DNA of 64,000 nt from Xestospongia muta (Eukaryota; Porifera; Demospongiae; Haplosclerida; Petrosiidae): contig OY848917.1 of NCBI GenBank assembly GCA_963693285.1, positions 29,523,245-29,587,244 of the forward strand, written 5' to 3'. Made by a program: the position numbers and the translations under genes. Positions 45,441 through 58,439 of the stretch are shown piece after piece. Each line of letters begins with the position of its first letter. Within the stretch, counting starts at the first letter, position 1. The notes beneath the pieces were generated by a model. That model made no database searches. It was not told where the DNA came from and saw nothing but the letters and a program-made list of their open reading frames with translations.

Positions 45441-48427
45441 TGAATTGCAAATAGCTATACTGTTGGCTTCCTGCAGCGAAAATACAACAAACAGACACAA
45501 ACGAAAGCAAAGTATATACTTATTCAAAGAATTCTGTAGTAATGGCTATGTAGCTTTACTTAAATATGTTCTTTTATAATAGAACATGAATGAATGAAAA
45601 GGCGTGGTCCACAAATCATCTAATAAAGATCGAAAACAGGAAGTTATCACCTCATGGTGGAAAATTTGCTATATACTTTTTTGTGTTTTGTCAGATTGTC
45701 AAGTCTCTTCTTAATGACACATCTTTATAGCAATTCTGAAGTATTCAAATATAATAAATAAGTAAATTAAATATAATTCTTAGAAAAAGGATGTTTTATT
45801 TTGATAGTTTTATTTATACCCTTGTATTGAATAAATGTGTTCTCAAGAAGCTGTTCAGTACAAAAGATAGAGTGTGTTGGTGTTAGTGTAGACAGGTGTG
45901 TTGGTTTAAATTTAATACCAATAGATACTTACATTACCATTAATTATAGATAGTTCACTTTGCATATCAATAGTCTATGTTATGGACTATGATGGTTGGA
46001 AGACCTACTACTTTATCAAAAGATTATGGAGTAGCTAATGGGGATTCTCGCCTCCACTAGTACTACTGGTTACACCTACTACATACTTTTCGTGGTCGAT
46101 CTTATAAAATCAATACTGTCACACCAACTAATGTAAATGATCAATATATGATAACTGAAGTTTAGATGTGACAATATATTCTATCTGAAGTGAGAAGGAC
46201 TTCCCAGACATGTGAATAACTTTGTAGTAACTAACTATGTCAACAAATACATTATTATAATAACATTCACGTGAATAAAATAATGAATATTATTAAAACA
46301 TGTGCACTGCAAATTGCACATAGTAGAGTGAGAAATTCTTCACTTTACATCATGCATACAACATTTAATTTTTAAGAGGTAACCCTTCTCAACACAGATA
46401 GACACAAATAGTGTTTAATGAGGTTGCAATGTTCAGACAACTATACTCACAAAATAAAAATAATTATTGGACAAAATTTAGAAAAAAGAGACCCAAGTAA
46501 TATTTGAACTTGTGACCTCTCATTGAAATGATTGTGTCCAGTTCGCTAGAATCCATTTTTGTAGTGTTTCAAAATGTAATAACTAAAATTACTGAATGGC
46601 GCAGTGGAACATGTAATGCAATGAACAGAAAATATGTACCTGTGTAACTAGTGTTAAAGAGAGATATAGTATTAAAGCATGATAGTGTACACATGTATAT
46701 GTTATCATTATGATTATATTTCAGTCCAAGCAGTATTCCATTCTATGTATTCTGTTCCAGTGTTCTATTCAACTTGTTAAATTTGTATTTTCCAATTAAT
46801 AATAACACTATTCATATAGAACATACTACGTGCAGTACAGGTGTTCATCTCTTTACTTCATTAGGTTTGTGGTATGATACAGAAAAAACACCCACTAGAC
46901 CACTACATAATACTACCTATGTTGCTACTACATTAACTTTTAGAAAGTTATTTACAGCTACCAAGCTATTTATGAAGTTAACTGTGCTCATTATCAACAA
47001 CAGCAAGTGAGTAGCTGTATGATAAATGTACTTTGAACTTAATTACCTCAACTATGTAATCAACAAATGTGAGAATGCTTAATAGGATTGTCACATTCTT
47101 TAATTAAATCGTTGAGTTAATTAATCATAAAATATATTTACTCACTGTTGTGGTATACATGAATTGTTTTATCACTTGTACTATATATACATACGAAAAT
47201 TGCTTTGGACTTTAAGCTTATTTTTTGATAATTCTAGTATATATCTTGTATGCTCATAAATTTCAATCTCTTAAAACTTGCATTCATATATTTTTAAGGG
47301 GTATTGATGAACATGTCATAAGAGGAATATCAAAGTCTATATTGTATTGACCGGTCTCCTCCAACATACATAGAATTGAAACTTTATATCAACAGATTTG
47401 GTTGGTATTAGTGCAAGTGTAATTTTAAATATATACAGCTAATATTGATTGACAATATTGCATAGTAACCTCACTCTCAACACTTAGCTCTAAATACAAT
47501 GTTAATGGACATATGCTACTGTTTTGACAGTTTCCATGACTTCTTTGGTCATGATGGTTCTGTTCCAACTATGCTGACTTGATCATTATAATATTCTTTT
47601 GCATTATCATTAGGATGAATGGACAAGGTTATCTTTGAATGTGTGCATCTTCAATTTTGACAGAAAGCTATGAAAATATCAAATCTCCTGCTATATAGAC
47701 TACTGAATATAATATTTAAGATCAATGAGTAGGAACTTTATTCTCAACATTTCTATAGATAACTTGACCAATTGTTTTGACAGTTTCCATGACTCCTTTG
47801 ATCATTATGAGGTTCCTATTATACTATTCTAGTGTAGTCTTTCTCCTGGAGATATAAAATGACCAGTTGAGTAGAATGTCTGTGTCAAAAGTTAGTTGTT
47901 AGATAAGAACACTTGTAAGGCTTGTATACCGGTCTGATTACATTCACAATAGACACTTAATTGGTTTGACACTTTCTTAAAATAATGTTTAACAATGGAA
48001 TGAGGATAATGAAATTGCTTCATATAGTCAGCCAGCACTGACTTATTATTCCAAATGCTACATTATGTGTGTATATAACATATTCAATATTAGATTGTGT
48101 CTATTGTATAGACTATAACATATGAAGTCTATACAATCTATATATATACATATATGTTCTGTTTTACCCATTTCAATTTAAATGTATAATTTGTTTGGTT
48201 GCCAAGGTAAGGATAGCTTTATTATTGGAATAATGCATGATTTTGCTGTTTAGGCAGTCACCTACATTAATAAAGTTGACATTCATACTTGGACATATTA
48301 ATTGTTTACCACTACAACAATATATGCACAAGTGAAATATAAAAAAGGAGACATTAAACACAATATATTTCACAACATAAAATTACATAATTATATAATC
48401 AATACTTGCAATCAGAATAATTGAAGC

Positions 48428-51400
48428 TTACAAGTTTCTGTCCATTGGTCCATTGAAGTCCTTTTGCTCACTATATTTCTCATAAATGTTTGGTTGAGCT
48501 AAGAAACTACAAATCATGTCAGCAGTTGCTCTGTTCTTAACAATACGACCCCCAACTGCTTTAATAATTGTTTGCCAAGTGATGTCACTGTTCATTGTAT
48601 CCATCCAGCTCCGAATGACATGATCCAGATTTGCTATGTCACTGTTGTTCTTTCCTGCTAGGTTTTCAAGAACGGGTTCTCCTACGTGAAGTGCCAGACC
48701 TATTTCGTACCATTTATGTTGAATGTCAGCAAGTAGTTCTAAAAGATCATTTTTGTCTGGTTTTTTATTCATCACTTTGTTAATATCTAACAGAGAGAAA
48801 AAGACAAAGGTATAAGGTAATTCAATGAAATTATCCTTCTAAAAATTATAAATGAATGAAATAAAACATAACATTTTTCCAGGAAATCGAAATTTATGTA
48901 AGTTGAAGCTAAAATTATAGTTCAGTAAATACTATTATGCTTACCAATGTGGTCAGTATCATTTTCAGACTTGCTACGAGGGAGCCTACTATAACCTTGT
49001 TGGCTGGGTGGATAAGAGAATGGCCTGTTGTAATCTGGTTTTTGTTTAGGCAAATGCTCTGGAGAATTAGATATACGTGTATCTTGGACCCTTTGTCGCT
49101 GATTTACTTGATGACCATCTCTTTGTAAATTGTAACTTCCTCCATTGTAGTTGTTGCAACCATGATTTGATACAATATGTGAGTAAGGATGAGTCACTTT
49201 AGAATACTGTTCCTCAGAATGCCAAAATTGCCCATCTTCCGAATCATCATAATTTGGTGATTGTTCATGATTTATTTTTTCTCTTTGTTCCAGAAGTCTG
49301 CTTGGTACACTTCTACTTGAAGCAGCTGGACTATTAACCCTCTCTTGTGCTTTGTAATGAGGATTGCTTCCTTCATCTTTGTCAACATTCTTTGAGTAGG
49401 AATGAAGTCTATATCTTTGGCTTTGTTGTACATCTTCCTGAGGTTCGTGATGTCTTTGAATATAAGGATATTCAAACCTCTCTTGTACATTGTAACGAGG
49501 ATTGTTTCCTTCATCTTCATCAACATGCTTTGAGTAGGGATGAAGTCTATGTCTTCGGTTTTGTTGTAAATTTTCCTGAGGTTCATTATGTCTTTGCATA
49601 TAAGTATATTCAAACCTCTCTTGTACATTGTAATGAGGATTGTTTCCTTCATCTTCATCAACATGCTTTGAGTAGGGATGAAGTCTATGTCTTCGGTTTT
49701 GTTGTACATTTTCCTGAGGTTCATGATGTCTTTGCATATAAGGATATTCAAACCTCTCTTGTACATTGTAATGAGGATTGTTTCCTTCATCTTCATCAAC
49801 ATGCTTTGAGTAGGGATGAAGTCTATGTCTTCGGTTTTGTTGTACATTTTCCTGAGGTTCATTATGTCTTTGCATATAAGGATATTCAAACCTCTCTTGT
49901 ACATTGTAATGAGGATTGTTTCCTTCATCTTCATCAACATGCTTTGAGTAGGGATGAAGTCTATGTCTTCGGTTTTGTTGTACATTTTCCTGAGGTTCAT
50001 TATGTCTTTGCATATAAGGATTTTCAAACCTCTCTTGTACATTATAACGAGGATTGTTTCCTTCATCTTCGTCAACATGCTTTGAGTAGAGATGAAGTCT
50101 TTGTCTTCGGCTTTGTTGTACATCTTCCTGAGGTTCGTGATTTCTTTCCATATAAGGATATTCATATTCTCCCTCAGAATATGTGTTTTGGTGAGGAAGA
50201 GTCCTACTAGTAAAAGGCTTCGTTTTTGTACGCTCATTTTTTCTATAAACAATGGGTGATCGTTGTTCATGAGGTATATTGGTCTCTTCTTTAACACCAC
50301 AAATGGGCTTATTGGAAGGACAGGGTTCGTCTTCACTGTTGATATCTGGCCATGGAACATTGTCGATGTCAGTGACAGTATCGTAATCATCAGGACATCC
50401 ATGAGCATCAACTCTAAGTGTGGAAGCACTCTGTTGCATGTTTAGTTCATTGATATCAGTTTCATTTTCCAGAGGCTTGTAACTCTCTGAAACAGGACAG
50501 TCAAAGTCAATTTCATCATTTGATTGATCTTTGTTTTCTTTGAAGACATTGGTTTCATCAATTTCTTCCTTAATGGTTTTTGTTTCATCAACGTTCTCTA
50601 GCTCTATGAAAAAAAAAATAGTCAGATTTTGTTTCAATTATTAATGCAAGCATATTATTGCGATTTATGTACAGACAAAATATATGTTATATGTTGCTTA
50701 CAAGAACATTAAATGTTGATAGGTCGTATGAATATATGACATACATTTCTAGTCACAGGTTTTTTTTAGATCTCAGACAAGTTATAGGCAACAAATAATA
50801 TTCATGATTCATCACTGTTGTATGATGAGACCATATGAAGTTATTGCATCATACTATGTGTAATTGCGCCTCTAGCTTGATCATGATGAGTTTGATGAAG
50901 TGCTTGTAGGTGCTTCTTGGACCTGGTGTAACTCGACTGATGATGTAACAACATGTTACACCAAGAACCACCCGTGCTTAATCTTGTAAACAATGGAGTA
51001 GATCATACCTCCTCGTTTCTTGGTATGTACAAGCAATATCATTCTGAGCATGTACAATGAATTCTACTCTTTCGTCACCCGACGTTTCTGAGTGTGCAGG
51101 ACCAATCAAAATGTCATGTTGTCGCTATTAAAATGCAGTAGTCTCATCTCGAATCTTTGAAATAACAATTATAGGACAGGAAAATCTACAATCAATTATA
51201 CTTCGCTCTCAGACACGCCTATTCACGTGACAGTTTGCAATTTTGTATTAACAGTTTTCACTCTCCAGACATTTAGAAATGACGGGCGACGCGAGAGTAC
51301 GTGACTCTTGATCGTGTGATGAGTGATGCCAATATCCTTGTAAACTATAGAATATATTGCATGTACCACGACTCGTCGGTGCATCGCAGCAATATCAGTC

Positions 51401-51888
51401 CTTTACTCTCAATATTAGCGCTTGTCTTCGTCTCGACCCGATATTTCAACTTCAGTTAGATATACCGACATTGCGGCTATACATGCACCTCGTGAGGCCA
51501 TAGTATAAATATCTCATATATATATAATTATATATAATTTAATATATATGATATAATTATTTATATAAATACCTTTGTAAAATGCTTCTAGACATTCAGC
51601 ATAAGAGTGGTCATTAACTTCACGAAGTACTCCACAAAAAATATGAAAGGATTTTACGTCTTCATTTACTGTTTCTATAACAGCCATTAGCACTTGTTCG
51701 CGTATTTCAGTTTCGGATTTGCACCCTTTAATCTTCTGGAAAGTTTCCATCGAAATAATCTCTTCACTGTATAACCTCCTAGCAATTTTGTTAGGGCAAG
51801 CAGTTGACTCTTCTACAAAGACTGTGAACTTCTTACGAAGTACTTTCACACAAATGCTAGGATTCAGTTCTTTCGTATTCGTAGCCAT
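48428..51888 (-). CDS. CARD-like / disordered / Death-domain protein, gene B
   Basis: Exons 51888-51573, 50603-48945 and 48786-48428, all phase 1, total 2,334 bases or 777 residues. The plan is as in gene A, with two large changes in exon 2. A stretch of roughly 1.16 kb is missing between GEY and EYPYMERN, at a short shared ATATTC. The 46-residue repeat is expanded to six units (residues about 253-528). The CARD-like exon differs from A by about ten bases, nearly all changing amino acids. The Death-domain exon differs by about 30 of 348 bases and 22 of 115 residues. All splice sites and the start codon are intact, so it is probably expressed. The frame upstream of the start contains TGA, fixing ATG 51888. 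Confidence 0.82.
49336..50163 (-). repeat. 138-bp coding minisatellite, six units (gene B)
   Basis: Exactly 828 bases, or six 46-codon units. The central four are nearly identical (MQRHNEPQEN, then PYSKHVDEDEGNNPHYNVQE). The outermost units are more diverged, the usual pattern of expansion from the middle. Because 138 is divisible by three, long open frames also appear on the other frame and strand; these are shadows. Confidence 0.96.
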
Positions 51889-52140
51889 TGAATTGCAAAT
51901 AGCTATACTATTGGTTTCCTGCAGCGAAAATGCAACAAACAGTCACAAACGAAAGCAAAGTATATATACAGTTATTCAAAGAATTCTAAAGTAATGGCTA
52001 TGTAGCTTTACTTACATAAGTTCTTTTATAATGAACATGAATGAATAAAAAAGGCGTGGTTCACAAACAATCTAATAAAGATCGAAAACCGGAAGTTCTC
52101 ACCTCATGGTGAAAAATTTGCTATACACTTGTGTTTTGTC

Positions 52141-54656
52141 AATGAATAGAATCATCTGTTCTGAGACAACAAAATTAACTCATTGTGAACAACTGCTGCA
52201 CAGTTGGATATAGCAGTAAAACTGTATAGGATACAAAAATACGCTTTCTTTATTTTACCAGAGGAAAGACACTTCAAGTAACTATAGATTGCAGTTGCAG
52301 GCTGGTTTAAAGGAATGACTGGGTCCCGAAGAAACACTTACTAATATGTAGCAAGCATTTTACAACATGCACTATCATTTAATAATGTTTTATTGTCTGC
52401 CATTTGGTATTTTGATCATATGTAATACAGAATATAGCATGTGTTTATAAACTAGGATTATGTAGATATGTAGGGTTTGCCTCATGCAGTGATAGGCATG
52501 ATTTAATGATAAATGCAGATTTAATTTCTTATTCTGTCTAGGAAACCACAAAAGTATACACTTATTCAAAGGATTCTGTAGAAAACGTACCATGATGACA
52601 CCTTACAACAAAAAATAATTAGAATTCTTTTATGAGTGGAAATCAGTACTACATATTATTAAATAAGTGTGTTTATATATTCTGCTTGTTATTTATTTGT
52701 CATGCTTACATGTACATATTAACACAGGAAGACCAGCTAGGAATTAATTATAAGATTATATCAATTAACAAACCTTACATTATTTATAGTAAGTGAGTAG
52801 ATATGGGGGGGACTTTTTCAAATGAAGAAAGTATAGTGGTATATGCATCATAGCAAATGATGCATTGAATGTGTTTATGTATTATTATAAGTAATATCAT
52901 GTGTATTACATTATGCTTGTGTTTATTCAATAAACAATCAGTGTTTATTTGATAATAGACCTTACAATGTATGAAACCTCTGTAAAATTTTATAGAATAC
53001 TAATCATGATGACACGATGTGACTCTGAATAATTAAAATTCTTTATAAGAAGGAAATCAGCTACATATTACTTGTATAATTGCTCTATAAATAAAGGCAG
53101 TATGTAGTATTGTGTGATTTATTTATCGCTTGTGCACTCAATTGATTGACTTCTGTAGATTTCTGATTGCCATATGTACTGTTAATTGCCATTCATGATC
53201 TTAGAGCCTCAACAGAAACATCATGACTTATTTATCCATAGGAATACATGCTGCATCGCATTATATAAATGAGCAGGATTAAACTCATAATATAACATAG
53301 CTCTAAGAAAGGTAAATATTACAGCTAGGAAATAATTATAAGATTATATTAATTAGAATATTCTTCCCAATGCAGATCTCATTGAGACAGATGATGAGGC
53401 ATCTAACTCAATAATTTTATCCTTGGTTCAATTCCTGGACTGATGTTTTTTTGATTATATCTGTCTGATAACAATCTTCAATTAATGAGATTGTTATAAA
53501 GATAGGTTGATTTGATATAATTAATTATTAAGTATTGAACTATTTTTTTGTTAAGGATCCTCTTATGACTTCATCCAAAATTCTTTTTGTGATAAGTAGC
53601 CTGTATTTCCTTTCAAGAGTGATTTTGTTCATATATTGTGACTATAAAGCTGGACAAACATATTATAAATTGAACCATACTTGAAAGTAATTTATTTTTT
53701 CCACATTAATGAATAATTATTAGAATTAACAGTGTAAGATGGTTATAGGATTGATATAGCTAGACTGTTTCATTGAAATATTCATTATACTGTTATAGTT
53801 ATATCAGGTCAATATACAGTGACAACTGTAACTTTTCAATAGGACTCGTTCAAATTAATGATAGTAAATATTATAATTATATAATGTCTGGCATATAGTA
53901 TGCCTTACATAATGACTTAGTCTGGCATAGCTAGATCCTCACACTAAATGGGAGGTCTCGTGTAAGCAGCCCCTCCCCCTGCGGGAAGGGAGGGTCAGGT
54001 AGGCGATCAATGGTGTTAAGAGGGAGGAGGCAAACACCCACTTTAAAAACACTAACTCAACAGAAACATAATGCCAGATACTTGTAGCAGATTTCTCAAG
54101 TTTTTCAATCCTTTTTAGTGTAAATGAATTCAGCAACCTTCATTTGTTATGTGTTACCCGTTTCAAATTTATTCACGTAATTTGTTTGACTGGTAAGCAG
54201 GCTAGCAGCTAAAGATAACTTTATTATTGGAATAATGCATAATTTGCATTTCTATCTTATTTGACACTTGCATACGTTAAAGCTTACGTTATGATCAAAT
54301 GGTTTACAGCTATGAACATACAAAATTATTTTCATGTTTTCACATTAGATTGGTCGTCATAGCAATCTCAGGAGTTGATGTGGAATGCACATGTTTAGAT
54401 AGAGATGTACACTATATGTATATTTGACAATACTATCAGGATCATTGTAGTATATATAGATTCTTTCTTTGGCTGTTCATTCAGTCACCTACACAAATTA
54501 AGTTGACATGTATATATGGACATTGTAATTATTTACCATCATAACAATATATGCACAGGTCAAATATAAAAAAAAAACATTGATCATAACATAATAACTC
54601 ACAACTTAAAATTATATAATTATACAATCAATACTTGCAATTAAAATAATTGAAGC
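52141..54656. other. Spacer between genes B and C, no gene recognised
   Basis: 52795-52920 is similar to 58540-58660, and 53330-53960 to 36950-37560. About 3.3 kb found left of genes A and B has no counterpart here: homology resumes at 54130 with the sequence seen at 40850. A Mutator-like TIR fragment (AGCAGCCCCTCCCCCTGCGG) lies at about 53922-54000. Confidence 0.55.
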
Positions 54657-55571
54657 TTACAAGTTTCTGTCCATTGGTCCATTGAAATCCTTTTTTTTAC
54701 TGTATTTCTCAAAAACGTTTGGTTGAGCTAAGAAATTACGAATCATGTTAGTAGTTGCTTTGTTATTAACAATTCGACCTCCAATTGCATTAATAATTGT
54801 TTGCCAAGTGATGTCACTGCTCATTGTATCCATCCAGCTCTGAATGACATAATCCAGCTTCAATATGTTACTGTACTTCTCACTTTCTAGGTTATTAAGA
54901 ACAGATCCTTCTACTTGAAGTTCCAGTCCAATTTCGTGCCATTCATGTGCAATGTTAGCAAGTTGACCTAAAAGATCTTTTTTGTCTGGTTTTTTATTCA
55001 TCACTTTGTTAATATCTAACAGAGAGAAAAAGACAAAGGTATAAGGCAATTCAATGAAATTATCCTTTTAATAATTATAAATGAATGACCTAAAACATAA
55101 CGTTATTCTTACAGATTGAAATTAATATAAGATGAAGCTGAAATTATTGTGCAGTAAATACTATTAATGCTTACCAATGTGGTCAATATCATTTTCAGAC
55201 ATGGTGTGAGGGAGCCTCCTGTTACGTTGTTGCATAGCTGGATAAGAGTTTACCCTGTCACAATCTGGCTTTTGTTTAGGCAAACGCTCTGGAGAATCAG
55301 ATATATGTACCCATTGTCGCTGATTTACCTGATGAACATCTGAATGTGAATTGTAACTTCTTTCAGTGTACTTGCCGTGATTATGATTTGATACATTATG
55401 TGAGTAAGGATGTGTCACTTCAGAATATGCTGCATCAGAATGCCAAAATTGCCCATCTTCCGAAGCATCATAATTTGGTGATTGTACGTGATTTATTTTT
55501 CTTCTGTAGTAATCACCTCTTTGTTCTAGAAGTCTGTTTGGTACCCTTCTACTTGAAGCAGCTGAACTGTC

Positions 55572-55844
55572 AAATCTCTCTTGTGCGTGGTAATGAGGAT
55601 TGTTTCCTTCATCTTCATCAACATGCTTTGAGTAGGGATGAGGTTTATATCTTCGGTTTTGTTGTACATCTTCCTGAAGTTCATGATTTCTTTGCATATA
55701 AGGATATTCAAACCTCTCTTGTGCATTGTAACGAGGATTGTTTCCTTCATCTTCATCAACATAATTTGAGTAGGGATGAAGTCTATGTCTTTGGTTTTGT
55801 TGTACATCTTGAGGTTCATGATTTCTTTCCATATAAGGATATTC
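55572..55844 (-). repeat. 138-bp coding repeat, two units (gene C)
   Basis: 273 bases: two 46-codon units minus one Asp codon in the first (EPQDVQQ against EPQDDVQQ in A). Confidence 0.93.
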
Positions 55845-57407
55845 ATAATCTTCATCTGTGTAGAAATCTTCATCATCATAGTGCCTTCGATTTGCACGGT
55901 GCTTCTTTGTATTCTTATAATGATGTGATGAAATTGCTTTATAATCCATAGGCACTAACTGTCGTGACTGATCACGTTCGTACTGCGTAAGTCCCCTAAA
56001 AGTAGAATGATCATAAGATGTATCATGTACATATTGAAATGGCATGGCTCCTTCAGGGTGTCTACTCATTGTGGAAGTAAATGACGAATTCTTCTTATTG
56101 CCAAAACTTTCATTTGCAGGAGGATAGTGGCCTTCTAAATCCTGATTGTGAGGGGTTTCTTTCCATTCTTTTTTATGTTCAGACACCTTCCGATTAGGTG
56201 TCTGCTGATAGCTAACATGTTGCTTGTCATCATAAAAGGAAGTTTCAACCCTTCGATCATAGAGTACAGCATCATGTTTATACTCCTCATCTGATTTATC
56301 TTCTCTTTTATTGCTCGTGTACTTTAAAGTATGAGGGGATAGCTTGTGTATTTGCTTACTAGGTGTATACTGATCATCCTCAATGAATTGAGCTCCTGGG
56401 GATTTTTGTTTGTGCTTTAAACCAACAGTTTGTAGTGGAGGTGTGCCTGATTTCTGAATTTCATGATAGTTCCGATATTTTTTCATCTTGTCTGAAGTAC
56501 TTGGAGGATAACGTAGATCCACAGAAGATGTTTGATCATATTCACCATCAGACAAAACATCTTGCACACGCATTCCCCTAACACCAATAGTACCGTCATA
56601 ATTAGGATCTAATTTTTTGCGGCTGTATCTTATAGACCTCTTTTTAACAGGATGTATGTAGGAATCATCATGTACTTCAAGAACTTTTTGCGCTCCATGC
56701 TTTCTTCTGTCAGTTCTGACTGAGGTTTGGTTGTGACTTCTTTTGAACTTTTCTGCATCCTCCTCCTCCTCCTCATATTCTCCATCAGAATATGCATTTT
56801 GGTGAGTAGATGTCCTAAACATAACAGGCTTTTTTTTTCTTCGCTCATTTTTTCTACGAACAATGGGTGATCGTTGTTCAAGAGGTATATTGGTCTCTTC
56901 TTTAACACCGCAAATGGCTCATTAGAAGGATAACGTTCTTCATCACTGTTGATATCTGGCCATAGAACATTATTGTTGTCAGTGACTGCATCATAATCAT
57001 CAGAACTTCCACGGGCATCAACTCTAGGTGTGGAAGTACTCTGTGGTGCATTTAGTTCATCCATATCATTTTTATTTTCCAGAGGCTTGGAACTCTCTGA
57101 ATCTGGACAGTCAATTTCATCATTACATTGTTCTTCTGCGAAAACTTTCTTTTCTTTGGAGACATTAGTTTCATCAATTTCTTCCTGAATGGTTGTCGAG
57201 CTATTAACTATTCCGCTTACATCATTGTTCTTTAGTTCCAAATAAATGGCTGTGGTTTCTTCAGAAAGTATTACTGTCTCTTGGACTTCTTGCAATTTAC
57301 TTGATTCATCATCAAAGCTTTCAAATTCTATGAAAAAGATCATCAGGTAATATTTAGTTCACTACTGAATCTTACTATTGCAATTTGTGTACAGATGAAT
57401 TGTTATA

Positions 57408-57431
57408 TATATATATATATATATATATATA
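57408..57431. repeat. Short (TA)n tract in intron 1 of gene C
   Basis: A TA run of about 24 bases; the intron-1 sequences of A and B show other AT repeats at other places. Confidence 0.8.
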
Positions 57432-58439
57432 CTATAGTTCACAAGAACATAAAGTGCTGACGGTTGTGTGTACACTATATATCTCTAACCACAGTTGTGT
57501 TATAAGATCACAACAAATTATAGGAGACAAACGATATTTGTAATTTATTACTGGAATGTGATAAAAGCTGAGAATGCACAATTGCGGATTTGATTATGAT
57601 GAGTTTGATGGACTGCTAAAAGTTTGTAAGCAATACATTGGATCATAAGTCCTTGTTTTGTACCGTGACGTCTCGTTTATAGCAGCAATATCATTCTGAT
57701 TGTGTTATTGCTAGCATTGTGAATTGTAGTCTCGCGTTGCCTGACGTTTCTGCGTATATATGCAGAGCCAATCAAAATGCTATCGTTATGTCATCCCTAT
57801 TAGAGTGGAGTAATCTCATCTAGAATCTTTGGAACGGTAATAATATATAAGAAAAAATAAGAAAAACCACAAACATGTTTACTTATCGTCATACACGGAC
57901 GACATTCATTAGAACAAAGCAAATGTATCTGCCTTCGGCCTCATCTTGGGCAGATATTTCAGGATAAGCTCGATCTGACGTTGCTGCTAAACGTACACTT
58001 CGATGTCATGGTATATATTACATATAATTATACTTTATACCTATCTATCTATCTGTCTATAATGATTTATATAAATATATACCTTCATAAGATGCTTCTA
58101 GAAGTTGAGCATAAGAATGTTCACCAACATTACGAAGTACTGAACAAAAAATGTGAAATGATTTTACGTTTTCATTAACTGTTTGTATAACAGCCATCAG
58201 CACTTCTTCACGCTTATCTTCTTCTGATTTGCACTCTTTGATCTTCTGGAAAGTTGCCATCGAAATAACCTCTTCACTGTATAACCTCCTAGCAATTTTT
58301 GAAGGGCAAGCAGTTGACTCTTCTACAAACATTGAGAACTTCTTACGAAGTACTTTCACACAATTGCTAGGATTGGGTTCTTTTGTATCCGTAGCCATTG
58401 ATTTGCAACTGTTAGTTTTTTGCAGCAAAAATACAATAA

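Larger units (their letters stand above)
38003..45689. repeat. Tandem segmental duplication, copy carrying gene A
   Basis: The segment from CAGATTGTCAAG (38003) to GTGTTTTGTCA (about 45690) is repeated head to tail as 45690-52140. Non-coding identity between 38.1-40.9 kb and 45.7-48.2 kb is about 97% by eye. Copy A has 408 bases (39081-39488) that copy B lacks. About 500 bases in intron 1 of gene A (44275-44770) are unrelated to B and C. Confidence 0.9.
45690..52140. repeat. Tandem segmental duplication, copy carrying gene B
   Basis: Follows copy A without a gap. The junction TGTCAGATTG at 45690 combines the right end (TGTCAATG at about 52137) with the left end (GATCAGATTG at about 38000), sharing TCA. 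The block contains gene B and the flank including the duplicated open frame at 46774-47010, which lacks an ATG and is probably not a gene. Confidence 0.9.
54657..58398 (-). pseudogene. CARD-like / disordered / Death-domain gene C, frameshifted
   Basis: Exons 58398-58083, 57327-55175 and 55015-54657 have intact phase-1 splice sites and start codon. Exon 2 is 2,153 bases, one short of a whole number of codons for this arrangement. Alignment with A and B places the loss in a Pro codon at 56916-56917: CCC in A and B, CC here. After it the upstream frame runs into unrelated residues and a stop, while the correct frame is open from there to the exon end. The first part has about 50 extra residues relative to A (rich in Glu, Ser and Thr). 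The repeat is present in two units, one codon shorter. The CARD-like and Death domains themselves look intact. This is a pseudogene, a null allele or a base-calling error. Confidence 0.72.

Noticed and set aside
45441..45527. Signal-peptide-like N-terminal extension of gene A
   Set aside because: It starts with TTG, and the same frame in gene B contains TGA; the region before the ATG looks like a 5'UTR with a CTGCAG acceptor.
49272..50429. Long open frames (385 codons minus strand, 287 codons plus strand at 49347-50210) overlapping gene B
   Set aside because: They come from the 138-bp repeat, whose length is divisible by three, so any stop-free frame in one unit stays open through all. They have no splice or start context, and the equivalent frames in genes A and C are shorter.
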